A program made the position numbers and the translations under genes. From JAIXWP01 sp046309775 (GTDB lineage: Bacteria; Bacteroidota; Bacteroidia; Flavobacteriales_D; Sanyastnellaceae), in assembly GCA_046309775.1 (NCBI GenBank), contig JBKCOM010000039.1:18276-82275 (forward strand): 64,000 nucleotides of DNA, read 5' to 3'. How positions within the stretch are numbered: the first letter of the stretch is position 1; the number at the start of each line of letters is the position of its first letter. This document shows, one piece after another, positions 34,750 to 45,037 of this stretch. The notes under the pieces are model-generated. The model saw nothing but the letters and a program-made list of their open reading frames with translations, was not told the origin of the DNA and did not search any database.

Positions 34750-37700
34750 TTATCTTCTTAGATCAACGTATGTTTCAAATGCGAAACTTCCGCTGGTGAA
34801 TATGATAAAGTAGGTACCATCTGGGAGTTCTTCTCCATCGCTGTTTTGACCTCTCCAGTCTTGATTATAATTCGTTTTTTCATAAACGACGTTACCCCAT
34901 CTATTGAAGACTTTGAAATCGTTGTTGCGATACTTTTCAAGTCCTCTAATGAAATAGATGTCGTTGAAGCCATCCCCATTTGGTGTGAGACCTGTCATCC
35001 ATTCAATGACGCTTGGTTCGGTCAATACAAATGTTGAGTCGATGGTACATCCGTTTGCATCCTCCACAGTAAGGGTGTAGGAACCTGCAAGAAGATTCGC
35101 GACGTCTTGTGGCTCTGGAAGAGTTTGGATATGGTTCCAATCATAAATATACTGGCCAGTGCCACCTTCAACTTCGATATCTATTGCACCATCGCTGCCG
35201 CCATTTACGCTGACGTTGAATCCACCATCATATAAACTTAAAGTCGCCTCAATGGTAATTTGATCTGGGCTTGAAATAGTGTATTGCTCTTGACCTGTGC
35301 AGCCTGCCTCGTCTTCCCATGATAGAGTGTATATTCCTTCCGAAAGGTTTGATATTCCTTCGCCACCTGGGATCGGTTCGAGATTGTAGGTCCAATCAAA
35401 TGTTGGAGTGCCTGTAGCATCTACGAAAAGGATATTGATACCCCCATCCGTCAAGCCAAAACATGAAATACCAAACACCTCTGCACTTACTGTAGGTTCG
35501 ATTGACCCAGCAACTGCAACTTGAATGGTCTCTGTACAACCCGAATCATCGGTGACAGTTACACTGTAGCTACCTCCACACAAATTTAACTGTTGGATAT
35601 CACCGTCGATGGTGCCAGTGCCTGTCCAATCGATGTTGTAATTACCACTGCCGCCGGTGATAGAGATGGTTATTGCACCGTTGCATGCTCCACAAGTGGT
35701 AGCCTCAGCAACTGCCGTGACTGCTATTGGGGAGAAGTTATCGGTGGTGATACAGGTGGTAGTTTCGCACCCGTTAGAGTCTGTTACCGTCACACAATAC
35801 TCGTCATTACCTTCTACGGTGATGCAGTTTGTGGTTTCGTTATTTTCCCAAAGAACGCTATATGTTCCACTTCCTCCAACGATCGATGCACACAGCAAGC
35901 TTTCGCCCGTTTCGCAGTTATACTGTTCAGTGATTTCCACCAGTAGTGGTGCTGGTTCTATTAAAGTGAAGACTTCGGTGGTGGTACATCCAATCCCGTC
36001 GGTAATTTCTGCAGTATATGTGCCAGCACAAAGACCTTCTACTGAGCCAGTGTTTGTGATGGATAGCTCAGGCCAATTTACGGTATAGTCAGGTTCTCCG
36101 CCAATAATAACCAAGTTAATACTGCCATCGCACGCACCTGCGCAAGAGACGTTTACACCACCATCAAAAAGAGAAATATTCGCGTTCACTACTATCGGTG
36201 CAGGCTCAGTCAATTCAAATTGAAGTAATTCGCTACAGCCATTTTCATCTGTCACCAATACCTCATAGAATCCAGCGCAAAGGTTGGTTTGATCCTCTAG
36301 TGGATCAAGACCATTGCCATCATCCCACAAATATGTATACCCAGGTACGCCTCCTGTCACAGTAAGGTCGATAGAACCATCACATGCGCCGTTACAAGAA
36401 ATATTGTAGTTGCCGGGATAATTGCTCAGCGTCGAATTGATTTCAAGAGGTGTTGGAGGCTCTGTAATATTGAAACACTCGGTGACAATGCAACCAGAAG
36501 CATCAGTAACCTCTACGCAATAGATTCCTGCGCACAAGTCATTGATGGTTTCTGAATTTCCGATTACCTCGTTTGCACTATTTGTCCAAACTATAGTAAA
36601 TGGAGCCACTCCATTTGTGATTAAAGCTGTTAAGCTTCCAGTACAATCGCCGTTACAATTAAGAGTAAAGGTTTGGCCTGGTAGAACAGTGTTTGGTTGA
36701 ATGAGTACCTCGAAAGAGTCTGGAGATTCCAAAACAGTCTCAAGTGAAAACTCACATCCAGACGCATCTATCACGTTGATAAAATATGTACCGTCGCAAA
36801 GTCCTGAGATAAAGCTACCATCGATGCTATTTCCGAGTTCATCCGTGATAGTTACTGTGTAGGGCGCAGTGCCTCCCGAAGGAGTAACGCTGATTGTACC
36901 ATCACATTCACCAACGCATGGTGTCGGTTGAATCACATCGGCCACTGCTGTTAGTGGCTGTGGCTCATCTACGCAATATGTAAATGTTTGCTCACAGTCA
37001 AAGCTATCAATGATCGTTAACTCATAACAACCGGGATCGAGGTTGGTCAATGTTGTAGCGTCATTTGCATTGGGAGCTACCGATGGGCTCCATAGATAGT
37101 TTACAATCACACCCGAACCACCGCTAATGTTTGGAGTAATGGTTCCGTCATTCTGCCCAAAACACGAAACAGGGGTGATGATTGGATTACTTAGAATCGG
37201 CAAAGGCTCTGTGAGATTGATTGTTGTTGTTGCCAAACATCCATTAGCATCGGTTACGTTTACGGCATAGGTGCCACCAGGTAGTCCAGTGATAAATGAA
37301 GCATTAGCGTCGTTACCGTACTGGGTAACATCAACAGACCATTCGATAAAATAACATTCTGGAGCGAAGGCTACGCAGTCGGGTGTGCCGCCGCTTGCTG
37401 TCAATGATATTGAACCATCGCTGGCGCCATTGCAGCTCACGTCAAATAAACCATTCGCATCACTTGGTGTGCTCACGAATAAGGTAATGACTTGTGGAGC
37501 TTGCAAGCAGATTTCTTCTGATACCTGACAGCCTGTAGCGTCTGTAACAGTGACTGTGTAGCAACAATCAAGAAGATTATTAATATCCTGCGCAGAGTTG
37601 CCAAATATTATACATCCATTTGAAGTCCATTGATAAGTATAAGGACCTGTTCCTCCAGCGACCTCAATGTCAATGCTACCATTGTTTTGGCCAAAACAAG

Positions 37701-40632
37701 CAGGATTCACTACGTTAGCAATGCTAATTACTATTGGATCGGGTTCGGTAATTTCAAAATTGTAGAAGCCTTCGCAGCCGGTACCAGAAACCACTTGAAG
37801 GAAGTATTCTCCTGCACATAAGTTGGAAACATCTTCAAGATTTGAAATGACATCGCCATTAGAATTTGTCCAGACATAAGTGTATGACGCTATTGGTGTC
37901 ATGGTTACGTTTATGCTTCCATCACAAGCATTTCCGCAAGTAGCGTTGACAACATTAGAGCTCAAAGAAAAGTCTTCAGTTCCTACGTTGATAGTGAATT
38001 CGCGGCTGCAACCAAGTGCATCGGTTACGACCAAAGTATAAGCACCACTATTGACACCTAACAGATCTTCCGTATTACAAGGTGAACAGCTCGGTCCGTT
38101 GTAAACATAGCTGTATGGACCTCCGTGACCACCTGTTGTTGAGTTGATTTGAATTTCACCTAATCCTGCATTTTCATTACCGCAAGGGTTAGATACAGTG
38201 GTAAAGGAGATTTGAATTTGAGGCACGCAGGTTACATCGACAGTAATTGATTCTTCGCAACCGTTGGCATCGGTGGCTGTAAATGTGTAAACACCGCATG
38301 CGAGGCCACTCACATCTTCTGTCGCAGCAATTACTTGACCAGCGCTATTAGTCCATTCAAATGTATATGGCGCAGTGCCATTGCTCGCAGTGACTTCAAT
38401 TGCACCGTCTGTAGCTCCTGGGCAGCTTGTGTTAAAGCCGCCGGGATAGATTGTTACGTTATCCAAAACAACCTGCAACGGGTCAATCGGAGGATTCACT
38501 ACAATGTCAAGCGTGTTTCCGCTCGAACAGCCGTTTACATCTGTGACACTTACTTGATAATTTCCTGTTGGAATATTAGCCAACACAGGCGTTTGATTTG
38601 CTGGGAAACCGGCCCATTGGTAGAAATAGGGTGAACAACCTCCTGTCGCGTCCACAGTGATAGAACCAGTTGAGGTTCCATCGCAGAGAACGTCTACTGT
38701 GCCAATTAGGTTTACAAATAATTCCTCAGGCTGTGTAATTACTACAATGTTTTCTAGTGTACAACCCGCTGCATCTGTTACTCTGAAGGTGTATGTTCCA
38801 GCGCAGAGACCGGTTGCGTTTTGAGTGTTTAAAACAACATTATTGCTAGCATCTAACCATTGGAAGGTTAGTGGAGCAACACCTCCTGAAACACTCACGT
38901 TTACAGCACCATCACATTCACCGAAACAAGAGATCGGGAAACATCCATTTAATAGGATGTCTACATCTGTGATGGTAAGAACGTTGAGTTCAAAGATTGT
39001 GACACAACCTGATGCAACACAACCTGATGCATCTTCGACTTCAACGCAATACTCTCCATCCTCAAGGTTTTGTGGGTCTTCTATATCAGAAGTGAATCCA
39101 GCTGGACCTGTCCAAGAATATGTATATGGAGGATTCGCATTCAGTACAGTCAAATCTATAGAACCATTGCCTCCGTTTGGACAAGTGACAGGATCGCTGT
39201 CGATACCTAGACTGATGAATGAAACACCAATGGTGATTTCATCTGAGGAAATACAGTTCGCAACTTGAGATGTTAACGTGTACGTTGTGGTGGTGTTTGG
39301 GCATGCGGTGGGAGTGAGTGTCGTTGGGTTTTGTAAATTGTCAAGTGGAGACCAGACAAAAGACGAACTACCTTGAACTACTGCGTTTCCAGTGAGTTCG
39401 ACGCACTGTCCATTACAAATGATAGCGTTGTCTGGCTGAATGTCGACTTCTAAGAAATCTTCAATGAAAAAATTGGTACTATCCAAAAACTCCGGTGAAG
39501 AGCAAAGGGGATTTGCCAGATAAATCGTAAGGAATTCCGAACCTTCCACAATTTGATCTGCGAAGGCGTCTATGGGCACAGAAACACTTGTTTGATTTGC
39601 TGGTATTACGATGCTGATCGGCTCGCCAGGAACGCCATTGCCGAGAAGGGTGTAGTCTACACCATTGATTGCGTTTCCTCCAATGTAGTATGTTACGTTT
39701 TGTGGAAATGGAGTAGCTTCATTTCTTGAGAAAGTTATTATACCGCTATTACAGCCTTCGATCATATAGTCAACACCACCCGCAGTCGTTGTTGCCACGA
39801 CTATAGGATTAGATTCAATTTGTGAAATCAATACGTTTGAATCATAAATTCTATCGCTACCATCAGCAATAACTAATGTCAAGTGATAGGTTTCGCAAGG
39901 GATAAGATTTCCAACCGCCGCTACAAGGTCAACAGTGAAGCCATCAAACTGGAAGCCTTGACCAGGAGGAGTAAAGTTGTTTACCCAATATTGCGAGTTG
40001 GTATTCGCATTCACTGTATTAATTGCTACTACAGTACTTGTATTTGGAACGAGTGCAATATTCACATCTGTGCCGATGTTTGGGCCAGAGATGTAAAATC
40101 CGAAGACGTCATTAAAAGGAGATCCAACCCATTCATTGTACTCCTCAGATGCGAATGTGTATCTGAATCGCAGAGAGTCACCTTGAGGCACAATATCAAA
40201 CTCTATTTGAGCAGCATCGAATGTGTTGCGCGTTTGAGCCTGATTGAGCAGAAGGCTACCAGGAGCATTATTGTCGTAATTGGAGCAATTCAGACAAGTG
40301 AATGTTGGAGCAGGTCCGAGCTGTGGCAAGCCAGATTCGTCGTTCGGGCCAACTGCATTGATGGCTTTACCAGTAGAAAGGATAATTCCCTCAGAGGTCC
40401 CAATTTCCGTTCCCGTGATGTTGTAGTAGCCATATGCTCCGTTTGCAGCTGTTACTTGAATGTTTGAAATCTGCACGCCAGGTCCAACAAGATTTTGAAC
40501 CATCTCTTGAATTGGCATTGCTGTGTCTACGCTCAAAGTTCCAGGAACCTGCTGCGCAAAGAGATTTGTACCGAGCATAAGGCTCAAAAGTGTAACGAAC
40601 AACACTATACTAGATCGTAGTGTTCTTTTCAT
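34750..40632 (-). CDS. Giant SprB-repeat surface adhesin with choice-of-anchor L and type B (gliding) C-terminal domain
   Basis: A 1960-residue secreted protein. The signal peptide ends NLFAQ near residue 27. Residues 40-270 form a choice-of-anchor L type domain (SEGIILSTGKAINAVGP, FRYTFASEEYNEWVGSPFNDVFGFYISGP). A Calx-beta-like region follows (about 285-395). From about 460 to 1870 I count some 17 SprB-type repeats with the pattern SCxGxCDGSIxxxxxGGxxPYxxxW. The last 80 residues, LTPNGDGFNDIYFIRG...KVFNRWGNVVYE, are the gliding-type sorting domain (type B). Such proteins are moved along or anchored at the cell surface. porP and an ompA-like gene follow on the same strand within 50 bases each. 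Confidence 0.92.
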   Translation of the reverse strand: MKRTLRSSIVLFVTLLSLMLGTNLFAQQVPGTLSVDTAMPIQEMVQNLVGPGVQISNIQVTAANGAYGYYNITGTEIGTSEGIILSTGKAINAVGPNDESGLPQLGPAPTFTCLNCSNYDNNAPGSLLLNQAQTRNTFDAAQIEFDIVPQGDSLRFRYTFASEEYNEWVGSPFNDVFGFYISGPNIGTDVNIALVPNTSTVVAINTVNANTNSQYWVNNFTPPGQGFQFDGFTVDLVAAVGNLIPCETYHLTLVIADGSDRIYDSNVLISQIESNPIVVATTTAGGVDYMIEGCNSGIITFSRNEATPFPQNVTYYIGGNAINGVDYTLLGNGVPGEPISIVIPANQTSVSVPIDAFADQIVEGSEFLTIYLANPLCSSPEFLDSTNFFIEDFLEVDIQPDNAIICNGQCVELTGNAVVQGSSSFVWSPLDNLQNPTTLTPTACPNTTTTYTLTSQVANCISSDEITIGVSFISLGIDSDPVTCPNGGNGSIDLTVLNANPPYTYSWTGPAGFTSDIEDPQNLEDGEYCVEVEDASGCVASGCVTIFELNVLTITDVDILLNGCFPISCFGECDGAVNVSVSGGVAPLTFQWLDASNNVVLNTQNATGLCAGTYTFRVTDAAGCTLENIVVITQPEELFVNLIGTVDVLCDGTSTGSITVDATGGCSPYFYQWAGFPANQTPVLANIPTGNYQVSVTDVNGCSSGNTLDIVVNPPIDPLQVVLDNVTIYPGGFNTSCPGATDGAIEVTASNGTAPYTFEWTNSAGQVIAATEDVSGLACGVYTFTATDANGCEESITVDVTCVPQIQISFTTVSNPCGNENAGLGEIQINSTTGGHGGPYSYVYNGPSCSPCNTEDLLGVNSGAYTLVVTDALGCSREFTINVGTEDFSLSSNVVNATCGNACDGSINVTMTPIASYTYVWTNSNGDVISNLEDVSNLCAGEYFLQVVSGTGCEGFYNFEITEPDPIVISIANVVNPACFGQNNGSIDIEVAGGTGPYTYQWTSNGCIIFGNSAQDINNLLDCCYTVTVTDATGCQVSEEICLQAPQVITLFVSTPSDANGLFDVSCNGASDGSISLTASGGTPDCVAFAPECYFIEWSVDVTQYGNDANASFITGLPGGTYAVNVTDANGCLATTTINLTEPLPILSNPIITPVSCFGQNDGTITPNISGGSGVIVNYLWSPSVAPNANDATTLTNLDPGCYELTIIDSFDCEQTFTYCVDEPQPLTAVADVIQPTPCVGECDGTISVTPSGGTAPYTVTITDELGNSIDGSFISGLCDGTYFINVIDASGCEFSLETVLESPDSFEVLIQPNTVLPGQTFTLNCNGDCTGSLTALITNGVAPFTIVWTNSANEVIGNSETINDLCAGIYCVEVTDASGCIVTECFNITEPPTPLEINSTLSNYPGNYNISCNGACDGSIDLTVTGGVPGYTYLWDDGNGLDPLEDQTNLCAGFYEVLVTDENGCSELLQFELTEPAPIVVNANISLFDGGVNVSCAGACDGSINLVIIGGEPDYTVNWPELSITNTGSVEGLCAGTYTAEITDGIGCTTTEVFTLIEPAPLLVEITEQYNCETGESLLCASIVGGSGTYSVLWENNETTNCITVEGNDEYCVTVTDSNGCETTTCITTDNFSPIAVTAVAEATTCGACNGAITISITGGSGNYNIDWTGTGTIDGDIQQLNLCGGSYSVTVTDDSGCTETIQVAVAGSIEPTVSAEVFGISCFGLTDGGINILFVDATGTPTFDWTYNLEPIPGGEGISNLSEGIYTLSWEDEAGCTGQEQYTISSPDQITIEATLSLYDGGFNVSVNGGSDGAIDIEVEGGTGQYIYDWNHIQTLPEPQDVANLLAGSYTLTVEDANGCTIDSTFVLTEPSVIEWMTGLTPNGDGFNDIYFIRGLEKYRNNDFKVFNRWGNVVYEKTNYNQDWRGQNSDGEELPDGTYFIIFTSGSFAFETYVDLRR

Positions 40633-40670
40633 ACCAAAAGGTTTATTGTGATATTATTAATTGCAATGAA

Positions 40671-41051
40671 TTAGTTGCGTCCGTAACGCGCTGCTTGACA
40701 ACGAGACATGAATCTCTCGTCGTTGAAATCTGAAAGGTGCTTTAGACTCCCTAGACCGAAGGTTGAGGTTTTCGATTGAAATGCTTCAAAAGCCTTTGCC
40801 CCCGTCAAGGACTTATCTTTAATTTTTACAGAAATTACTTTAGCGGGAACGCATGCTTCTCCAAGTTCGAATTGGCTGTTGTTCTGAAACTCTTTGAAAA
40901 GTTTGCCGTAATTATCAGCTGTTAGATTGCTACAATCGATGTAGATGATGCCGTCTTGAGTTGGTGAAGTTTGAGCGTAAGATGTTGTTATAGATACAAA
41001 AAAACACACAAAAGCCACAAGAGCTAACGTCTTTTGCATAGCGTTGGTCAT
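40671..41051 (-). CDS. Small secreted protein of unknown function
   Basis: A protein of 126 residues (or 122 if the ATG at 41039 is used, which puts the signal peptide first: MQKTLALVAFVCFFV, ending SYAQ). The mature part of about 100 residues has three Cys (IDCSN, GEACVP, SRCQ) and no motif I recognise. It lies 38 bases upstream of the giant adhesin gene on the same strand and probably shares its promoter, so a role in adhesin production or surface display is possible but unproven. Confidence 0.72.
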   Translation of the reverse strand: MTNAMQKTLALVAFVCFFVSITTSYAQTSPTQDGIIYIDCSNLTADNYGKLFKEFQNNSQFELGEACVPAKVISVKIKDKSLTGAKAFEAFQSKTSTFGLGSLKHLSDFNDERFMSRCQAARYGRN

Positions 41052-41094
41052 TAAATTTGTTTAGGTGGGTGCGCAAATAGGCCGCACATCCGTG

Positions 41095-41125
41095 CAAATA
41101 TCGTTAAATTAGCTCGTAGTTTCAA
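41095..41125 (-). promoter_or_regulatory. Candidate promoter of the adhesin cluster
   Basis: On the minus strand TTG (41125-41123) is followed after 20 bases by GATATTTG (41102-41095), one mismatch from TAnnTTTG. It lies 43 bases before the first ATG. The rest of 41052-41183 shows no gene. Confidence 0.5.
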
Positions 41126-41183
41126 AATAATTGTCACATGTCTAAGTGACTTTAAAACAATACATAATAAAGGAGCTTTGTTT

Positions 41184-41954
41184 TTAAAGTCGTTGTCGGT
41201 TTAGCTCAAACATGATAATTCCGGCGGCTACCGAAACGTTAAGAGAAGAGGTTTGTCCAAACATGGGTATTTTACCCAAAGCATCCGCTTTTCTGATGAA
41301 TTCATCTGAAATCCCAGTGTCTTCGGCTCCCATGATGATACAAATCGGTCCAGTCATATCTACATCTTGAATGAGGGTATCCGTTTTTTCGGTGCATCCC
41401 ACCAATCTGATTCCTGATGACTGTAGAATATTAATGATTGCCCCTGCAGATTTTACGCGACATACGGGAATATGAAAGAGCGCACCAGCAGAAGTTTTTA
41501 CAGCATCTTCATTAATTTGAGCAGATCCTTTTTCTGGAACTATCACCGCCTGAAATCCTTGACATTCTGCCGTTCTGCAGATGGCTCCGAAGTTTCTCAC
41601 GTCAGTTACGCCGTCGAGGTATAGGAGCTTCGGTGTTATGCCCTTTTCGTAGGTTTGAGCAATGATTTCCTCTACACTACCAAATGAAATAGGGGAGGTA
41701 AACCCGATGATGCCTTGATGATTGGAGCGCGTGAGTTGATCAAGCTTTTCTTGCGGTACTTGTTGGGATGGAATTTGATTATCGGAAAGTAATTTTCTAA
41801 CATGGGTGTATAAGTCCCCTTTCAACCCTTTTTGAATAAGGATTTTATCGAACTCCTTACCAGAGGCGATAGCTTCTTCAATAGCTCGAAAGCCAATAAT
41901 CATATTATTTCGAGCGGGCGCCGCAGGACGCGGCTTGTAATTTCTTGAATTCAA
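41184..41954 (-). CDS. rlmB: TrmH-family 23S rRNA (guanosine-2'-O-)-methyltransferase RlmB
   Basis: A 256-residue SpoU/TrmH methyltransferase. After an N-terminal substrate-binding domain (IIGFRAIEEAI near 18), the knotted SAM fold shows motif 1 DVRNFGAICRTAE near 117, motif 2 IMGAEDTGIS near 206 and motif 3 SSLNVSVAAGI near 238. RlmB methylates G2251 (E. coli numbering) of 23S rRNA. It follows the GWxTD gene by nine bases. Confidence 0.93.
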   Translation of the reverse strand: MNSRNYKPRPAAPARNNMIIGFRAIEEAIASGKEFDKILIQKGLKGDLYTHVRKLLSDNQIPSQQVPQEKLDQLTRSNHQGIIGFTSPISFGSVEEIIAQTYEKGITPKLLYLDGVTDVRNFGAICRTAECQGFQAVIVPEKGSAQINEDAVKTSAGALFHIPVCRVKSAGAIINILQSSGIRLVGCTEKTDTLIQDVDMTGPICIIMGAEDTGISDEFIRKADALGKIPMFGQTSSLNVSVAAGIIMFELNRQRL

Positions 41955-41963
41955 CTTTTTTCC

Positions 41964-43235
41964 TTAATTGATGTAAATTCTTCCGTTGCGCCAAGCTGTC
42001 ACCATCCGTTCCCAATGAGTTTTAAACATTGGGTCTCTGCGAAGAATGTAAACATTGTCACTCCATGCGCTTTCAGACTTAGTAAAAACAAACTTTAATC
42101 CCGTTCCATTGCTATCATCACCATAAGTCCAAGTTTGTTGAGTAGCGGTGCTTGTAATTTTAGTCGGTTCGCCAAACACCAAATAAATCATTCCTCTATC
42201 TGTTCTCCAGCCTTCGGTGTACGAATTGAAATGCGTATTTGCTATTTGAACGCGGTCGTAATATTCTGCAATCAGCGCTCGTGCCCGATCTTTACTACCG
42301 CCACATTCAATCCAAAACAAGTCGACCTTTTCTTTTGGATTTCTTGCCTTAGTAATGTTTTCGAACTCTTGTTTTGTGGTCAAATATCTAAGCGGAGGAT
42401 GTAACTCACTTTTCTTTTTTACTTCAGGATAATCATGGCTAAAGGCCACGAAAGCGTACCCTGAATTTGGGGTTTCTGCCGTGCTTATTATTTGTAAATT
42501 TTGAGAAACATAATGTTCGGCAACGCCGTTTTCAAATCGCAAGGTTTTCTTAATGGCATCAGATATATTGGGCGTTTCGGGAGTGGCAATGCTGAATGGT
42601 GCTGGAGGCAGCTTGATGTCAGAATTGTATTCGAAAATAAATAGCTTCGATAACTCAATATTCCTAAGGCTCTCAATGATGATACTGTCGCCCTTTAGAA
42701 TCTGCATAGGTGAAACGGCTAGACCTGTAGATTGATTTATAACTAAAAAGTTCTGCCTATTGCTTCGGTTTGACTTGTCCAGAACAATGCTGGTGGTGTA
42801 TTCACTATTTCTTTGTACGTCACTGATTTTTACCTGCAAGTTGTATGTGCCCTCTTTCAAAGAAAGCATTGCTTTAAAGACCGAGGCTTTTCGCTGCTCA
42901 GAGATGACATCCTTGAAGTAAAATGTACCGCTATCTGCAAAGCTCTTGTTCGAACCTTCGAGTTTGTATAGGCTGTATTTAAACGAAACGTAGGATGTGT
43001 AGTCTTTTGTCCCCAGTTTTCTTGCGTAAAGAAGCTTGCTGGAGTTGATCGAACAATAAACTGCTGTACTGTCATCACTGGCGTGGTAGGCAAAGACATC
43101 TGCTGTAAGACTTTGAAATTGATTGCTGGGATTTGTCGCCTCACTTGAGGAGGTTTTTGATGTCGATTTGCACGCGACCATCGCACCAAAGGCAATAAAG
43201 AAAATTAGGCTATATGGAAGTGACCTGGCAATCAT
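41964..43235 (-). CDS. GWxTD domain lipoprotein
   Basis: A 423-residue lipoprotein (lipobox GAMVAC, Cys near residue 22). The C-terminal domain contains the name-giving motif EGWRTDRGMIYLVFGEP near residue 343 and the WxYG-like QTWTYGDD. The preceding 250 residues are beta-rich. GWxTD proteins are restricted to a few phyla including Bacteroidota and have no established biochemical role. It is placed between a BamA-like gene and rlmB on the same strand, so an envelope role is likely. Confidence 0.88.
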   Translation of the reverse strand: MIARSLPYSLIFFIAFGAMVACKSTSKTSSSEATNPSNQFQSLTADVFAYHASDDSTAVYCSINSSKLLYARKLGTKDYTSYVSFKYSLYKLEGSNKSFADSGTFYFKDVISEQRKASVFKAMLSLKEGTYNLQVKISDVQRNSEYTTSIVLDKSNRSNRQNFLVINQSTGLAVSPMQILKGDSIIIESLRNIELSKLFIFEYNSDIKLPPAPFSIATPETPNISDAIKKTLRFENGVAEHYVSQNLQIISTAETPNSGYAFVAFSHDYPEVKKKSELHPPLRYLTTKQEFENITKARNPKEKVDLFWIECGGSKDRARALIAEYYDRVQIANTHFNSYTEGWRTDRGMIYLVFGEPTKITSTATQQTWTYGDDSNGTGLKFVFTKSESAWSDNVYILRRDPMFKTHWERMVTAWRNGRIYIN

Positions 43236-43273
43236 AACTGTGGCGAATTTAAGGATTCACAATTGCTTTTGAA

Positions 43274-44980
43274 TTAAAAAATATTCCTAAATCCAAAGCT
43301 AATCTTTGCGTTTCGAACTAGAATTGGATTTTCAAATTGGTTACCAAGAGCATAATTAAATGTGAAAATACCTGTCTTAGTTTGGAAATTAACTCCAATT
43401 CCAAATCCAAAAGGGTCGTCGCTGTTAGTAACCCCTTCATTTACTACCGAATAAATAGCATGGTCGTAGAAACCATATACGGCGGTGTTCAAATCTAGTA
43501 ACAATCGATACTCCAATGTTGCCATTGCCCAGGCGTTTGCAAAAATGCTCTCCTCGTCGATTCCTCTTATATTTCGTAAACCTCCGATGCGATACTGTTC
43601 ATTGGTCAGTATTGCATTGGTGAGAATTCTATTGGCTGTACCTTGCAATACAAGTGTTTGTTTTTTGAAAGTGGGCACGTAAAAGGCAAAACGTGATTCG
43701 AGGCGATAATACTCGGAGTTGTTATTTACGGTATTGTTCTCTGTGTTTTGCAGCACATTTCTGCTTCCTGTTGCCGCCTCAAGAAATATAGACCAGCCTT
43801 TTCGCGGATTGTATTTGTAGTCCAATTTTTCAAATTGATATCCAAGTCCAAATAGTCTGAGGTTCACATCGCCAAATCGTTGACTGGAAGTATTACCCAG
43901 CCGATTGGTCTGATTTGATTCGTAGAAGAAACGAATGTAATTGCTACCTTGGAGGAGGAGCGAAATACCTCCGATAAGTCGATTTGTGGAAAATGTCGAG
44001 TCTCGTCTGTAAATATTGATGGTACCATCAATGGCAAAAGGCAAGGCAATAAAGACTGGAATTTTGGTACTAATCAATAAATCCTGCGTTTGAGGCTGAA
44101 GCCTTTTCCAAACGAAATGCAAGTCCTCAGCCTTGTTGAGAGCATTTTGAAGTTTTATTTCCACATCACCGGTGATATTTACCTGCCCAGTGATGTCATT
44201 TGGACGTATTCCAATTACCCCATTGAAATAGTTGTTTTTCTTTTTTCTTAGAGGAATGTAGACAGTGGCCTGATTATTTCGAAACACCACTTCTGGCGCG
44301 CTACTTAGCTCAATGAATGCGAGTTCTTTTATTTTCAATGGTAGCGATTGCAACTGGCTTTCGGAATATGACTTTCCTTTTTTAACTCCTAAATAGTTTT
44401 TAATGTATCGCGCAGGTAACTGCTTCTCGCTCTTTATCACCATGTCATCTATAGTAATGAAGGGACCTTTTTCTACTCGCCAGTGCACCACAAAGTGACT
44501 TGAGTCTTTTCCAGAGTTTATAGAATCGAGCGATAATGAAGCGAACGGATAGCCGTTGTTTTCAAGCAAATTGAGCTTATCCTTGGCTTCAACAAACAAG
44601 TCTAAGGATGAAAACACTCTTTTCTTTCGATATCTGAGTTCCAGTGTTTGGGATGATTCTCCGTTGAATAGGCTTTTCTCAAAATAGTATTTTGGGCCCG
44701 TATGGGTCATTACCATCAATCCTTTTTCTTTGGTAATGGTATCCAACCTTGAAAGTAAGTATCCTTCGCTTAGAAGCTCCGAATGATAAGCAAGCAATGC
44801 AGAATCTGCTAGTGAACGACTATCAAATGACTTGATTATCATCGTTTCATCCTTGTCAGACTGAAATATTAGTTGAACACTTTGTTGGGCATCACAGGGG
44901 TTCGAAAAACTCAAAACAAAGGCGAGCCAAAGCGACAATTGGCAATAATTAGCAATATTTTTTGTTAATAAATAGGACAA
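43274..44980 (-). CDS. BamA/TamA-like outer-membrane protein with POTRA domains
   Basis: A 568-residue protein. The only start that keeps the signal region (LWLAFVLSFSNPCDAQ) is a TTG at 44980; the next ATG lies past it. POTRA-like segments cover about 90-250 (GPKYYFEKSLFNG, VEKGPFITIDDMVIKSEKQLPARYIKNYLG). The barrel follows (255-568), ending KISFGFRNIF with a terminal Phe, the signature of Omp85 substrates. It is shorter than BamA, which has five POTRA domains, so it is probably a TamA-like or accessory member. The motif LRNIRGIDEES, near the usual conserved RG tip, is present. It leads the BamA-like/GWxTD/rlmB cluster. Confidence 0.85.
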   Translation of the reverse strand: MSYLLTKNIANYCQLSLWLAFVLSFSNPCDAQQSVQLIFQSDKDETMIIKSFDSRSLADSALLAYHSELLSEGYLLSRLDTITKEKGLMVMTHTGPKYYFEKSLFNGESSQTLELRYRKKRVFSSLDLFVEAKDKLNLLENNGYPFASLSLDSINSGKDSSHFVVHWRVEKGPFITIDDMVIKSEKQLPARYIKNYLGVKKGKSYSESQLQSLPLKIKELAFIELSSAPEVVFRNNQATVYIPLRKKKNNYFNGVIGIRPNDITGQVNITGDVEIKLQNALNKAEDLHFVWKRLQPQTQDLLISTKIPVFIALPFAIDGTINIYRRDSTFSTNRLIGGISLLLQGSNYIRFFYESNQTNRLGNTSSQRFGDVNLRLFGLGYQFEKLDYKYNPRKGWSIFLEAATGSRNVLQNTENNTVNNNSEYYRLESRFAFYVPTFKKQTLVLQGTANRILTNAILTNEQYRIGGLRNIRGIDEESIFANAWAMATLEYRLLLDLNTAVYGFYDHAIYSVVNEGVTNSDDPFGFGIGVNFQTKTGIFTFNYALGNQFENPILVRNAKISFGFRNIF

Positions 44981-45011
44981 GTACTCTCGCTTTAAGTAAT
45001 CTTCGCAGCTC

Positions 45012-45019
45012 TATATTTG
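45012..45019 (+). promoter_or_regulatory. -7 box of the 40-residue lipoprotein gene
   Basis: TATATTTG matches TAnnTTTG exactly and ends 18 bases before the ATG at 45038. The -33 position reads TTTA rather than TTG, so the match is partial. Confidence 0.5.
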
Positions 45020-45037
45020 TATCATCAAGGACATCAT

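Noticed and set aside
34750..40632. Repeats in the adhesin gene as CRISPR or mobile repeats
   Set aside because: They are diverged protein repeats (SprB) in frame, with no constant direct repeat and spacer structure.
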